In this document: piece by piece, positions 63,591 through 64,000 of the stretch
How the letters are laid out: each line of letters begins with the position of its first letter
How positions within the stretch are numbered: the first letter of the stretch is position 1
Origin: Hydrogenophaga sp.
Lineage (GTDB): Bacteria > Pseudomonadota > Gammaproteobacteria > Burkholderiales > Burkholderiaceae_C
DNA length: 64,000 nt
Assembly (NCBI GenBank): GCA_018993155.1
Contig: JAGKSX010000017.1
Location: 1-64,000, forward strand
Direction of reading: 5' to 3'
Position numbers and translations under genes: made by a program
Notes under the pieces: model-generated
The model's database searches: none
Told to the model about the DNA's origin: nothing
What the model saw: only the letters and a program-made list of their open reading frames with translations

Positions 63591-64000
63591 GCCGGCGCCA
63601 ACTGCGGCTGGGCGCGTTCATGCGCCCCGTCAGCATTCATACCGGTGCCTGGCGCTACCCCGGCGCCTGGGCCGACGCGAACTTCAACTTCGAGCGGCTG
63701 AAGTACCTTATCAAGCGCCTGGAGGCCGCGCGCTTCGACGCCTTCTTCATGGCCGATCACCTGGCCGTGCTGAACATGCCGATCGAGGCCCTGCAGCGCA
63801 GCCACACGGTGACCTCGTTCGAGCCCTTCACGCTGCTCTCGGCCCTGGCGCAGCACACGCGCCACATCGGGCTGGTGGCCACGGCGTCCACCACGTTCGA
63901 GGAACCGTTTCACATTGCGCGCCGCTTCGCGTCGCTGGATCACCTGAGCCACGGCCGCGCGGGCTGGAACATCGTGACCACCAGCAACCCGGACGCGGCG
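63587..64000 (+). CDS. FMN-dependent monooxygenase, NtaA/SnaA/DszA family (3' end outside window)
   Basis: 138 residues visible, frame open at the window edge. LGAFMRPVSIHTGAWRYP, FDAFFMADHLAV, SFEPFTLLSALAQ and GRAGWNIVTTSNPDA are characteristic of the flavin-dependent luciferase-like monooxygenases that oxidise sulfones, sulfonates or chelators. In this setting (sulfate transport, peroxiredoxin) release of sulfur from organic compounds is likely (inference). ATGA overlap with the cupin. Confidence 0.9.
   Translation, partial: MSRRQLRLGAFMRPVSIHTGAWRYPGAWADANFNFERLKYLIKRLEAARFDAFFMADHLAVLNMPIEALQRSHTVTSFEPFTLLSALAQHTRHIGLVATASTTFEEPFHIARRFASLDHLSHGRAGWNIVTTSNPDAA

Overview
The window looks like a chromosomal segment of a GC-rich betaproteobacterium of the Comamonadaceae (Hydrogenophaga/Acidovorax-like). 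The grounds are the uniformly high GC, the cysS-alkA-accA-tilS-lysC-tRNA-Ser block, the glyA-nrdR-pseudopilin order, a Burkholderiales-type porin, Bug/TctC-type transport, and C/G-rich hairpin repeats between genes. This is inference from gene content; no 16S rRNA gene is present. I see no transposase, integrase, phage gene or CRISPR array.

Layout. 1-2.4 kb: pseudopilin (cut by the edge), nrdR, glyA, all on the minus strand. 2.6-10.7 kb: a lytic transglycosylase, a 709-nt gap that ends in an orphan terminator, a giant AsmA-like DUF748 protein and a DUF349 protein. 10.7-16.1 kb: a tightly packed minus-strand envelope operon (TPR protein, L,D-transpeptidase, two cyclophilins, lpxH, mtfA-like). 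16.4-22.0 kb: cysS, alkA-like, accA, tilS, lysC and tRNA-Ser(GCT). 22.1-25.3 kb: a TPR/2OG-oxygenase fusion, an EamA transporter and an Hsp15-like protein. 25.3-31.8 kb: a TctDE two-component system facing a porin and tctCBA. A 40-bp site repeated before the porin and before tctC is probably where the regulator binds.

32-43.5 kb: three genes of unknown or accessory type surround a sigma-54-controlled ABC uptake operon. That operon has an enhancer-binding protein, three 15-17 bp palindromes, a GG-N10-GC promoter, a binding protein, two ATPases, two permeases and an alpha/beta hydrolase. 43.6-51 kb: YihY, small proteins, hemH, a HAD phosphatase, a GST, an SH3 protein, hpnE, hpnD and a HiPIP. 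51-54.6 kb: dsbA-like, dsbB, lspA, czcI-like, DUF3703 and a CDF exporter on the minus strand, diverging from a MerR regulator across a typical 19-bp-spacer MerR promoter. 54.6-57.3 kb: YnfA, a Crp/Fnr regulator, a second L,D-transpeptidase and two small proteins.

57.3-64 kb is a sulfur module: sulfate ABC transporter (sbp-cysT-cysW-cysA, with terminator), a 1-Cys peroxiredoxin, a chimeric gene that fuses the first about 30 residues of an RBBP9-type hydrolase to a headless receiver-Hpt remnant, an acireductone-dioxygenase-like cupin without most metal ligands, and a flavin monooxygenase cut by the edge. A 28-bp block upstream of sbp recurs upstream of the peroxiredoxin at exactly the same distance from the start codon (22/28 identical). 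This suggests a shared sulfur-responsive promoter and is the most notable finding, followed by the sigma-54 control region and the duplicated TctD-type site.
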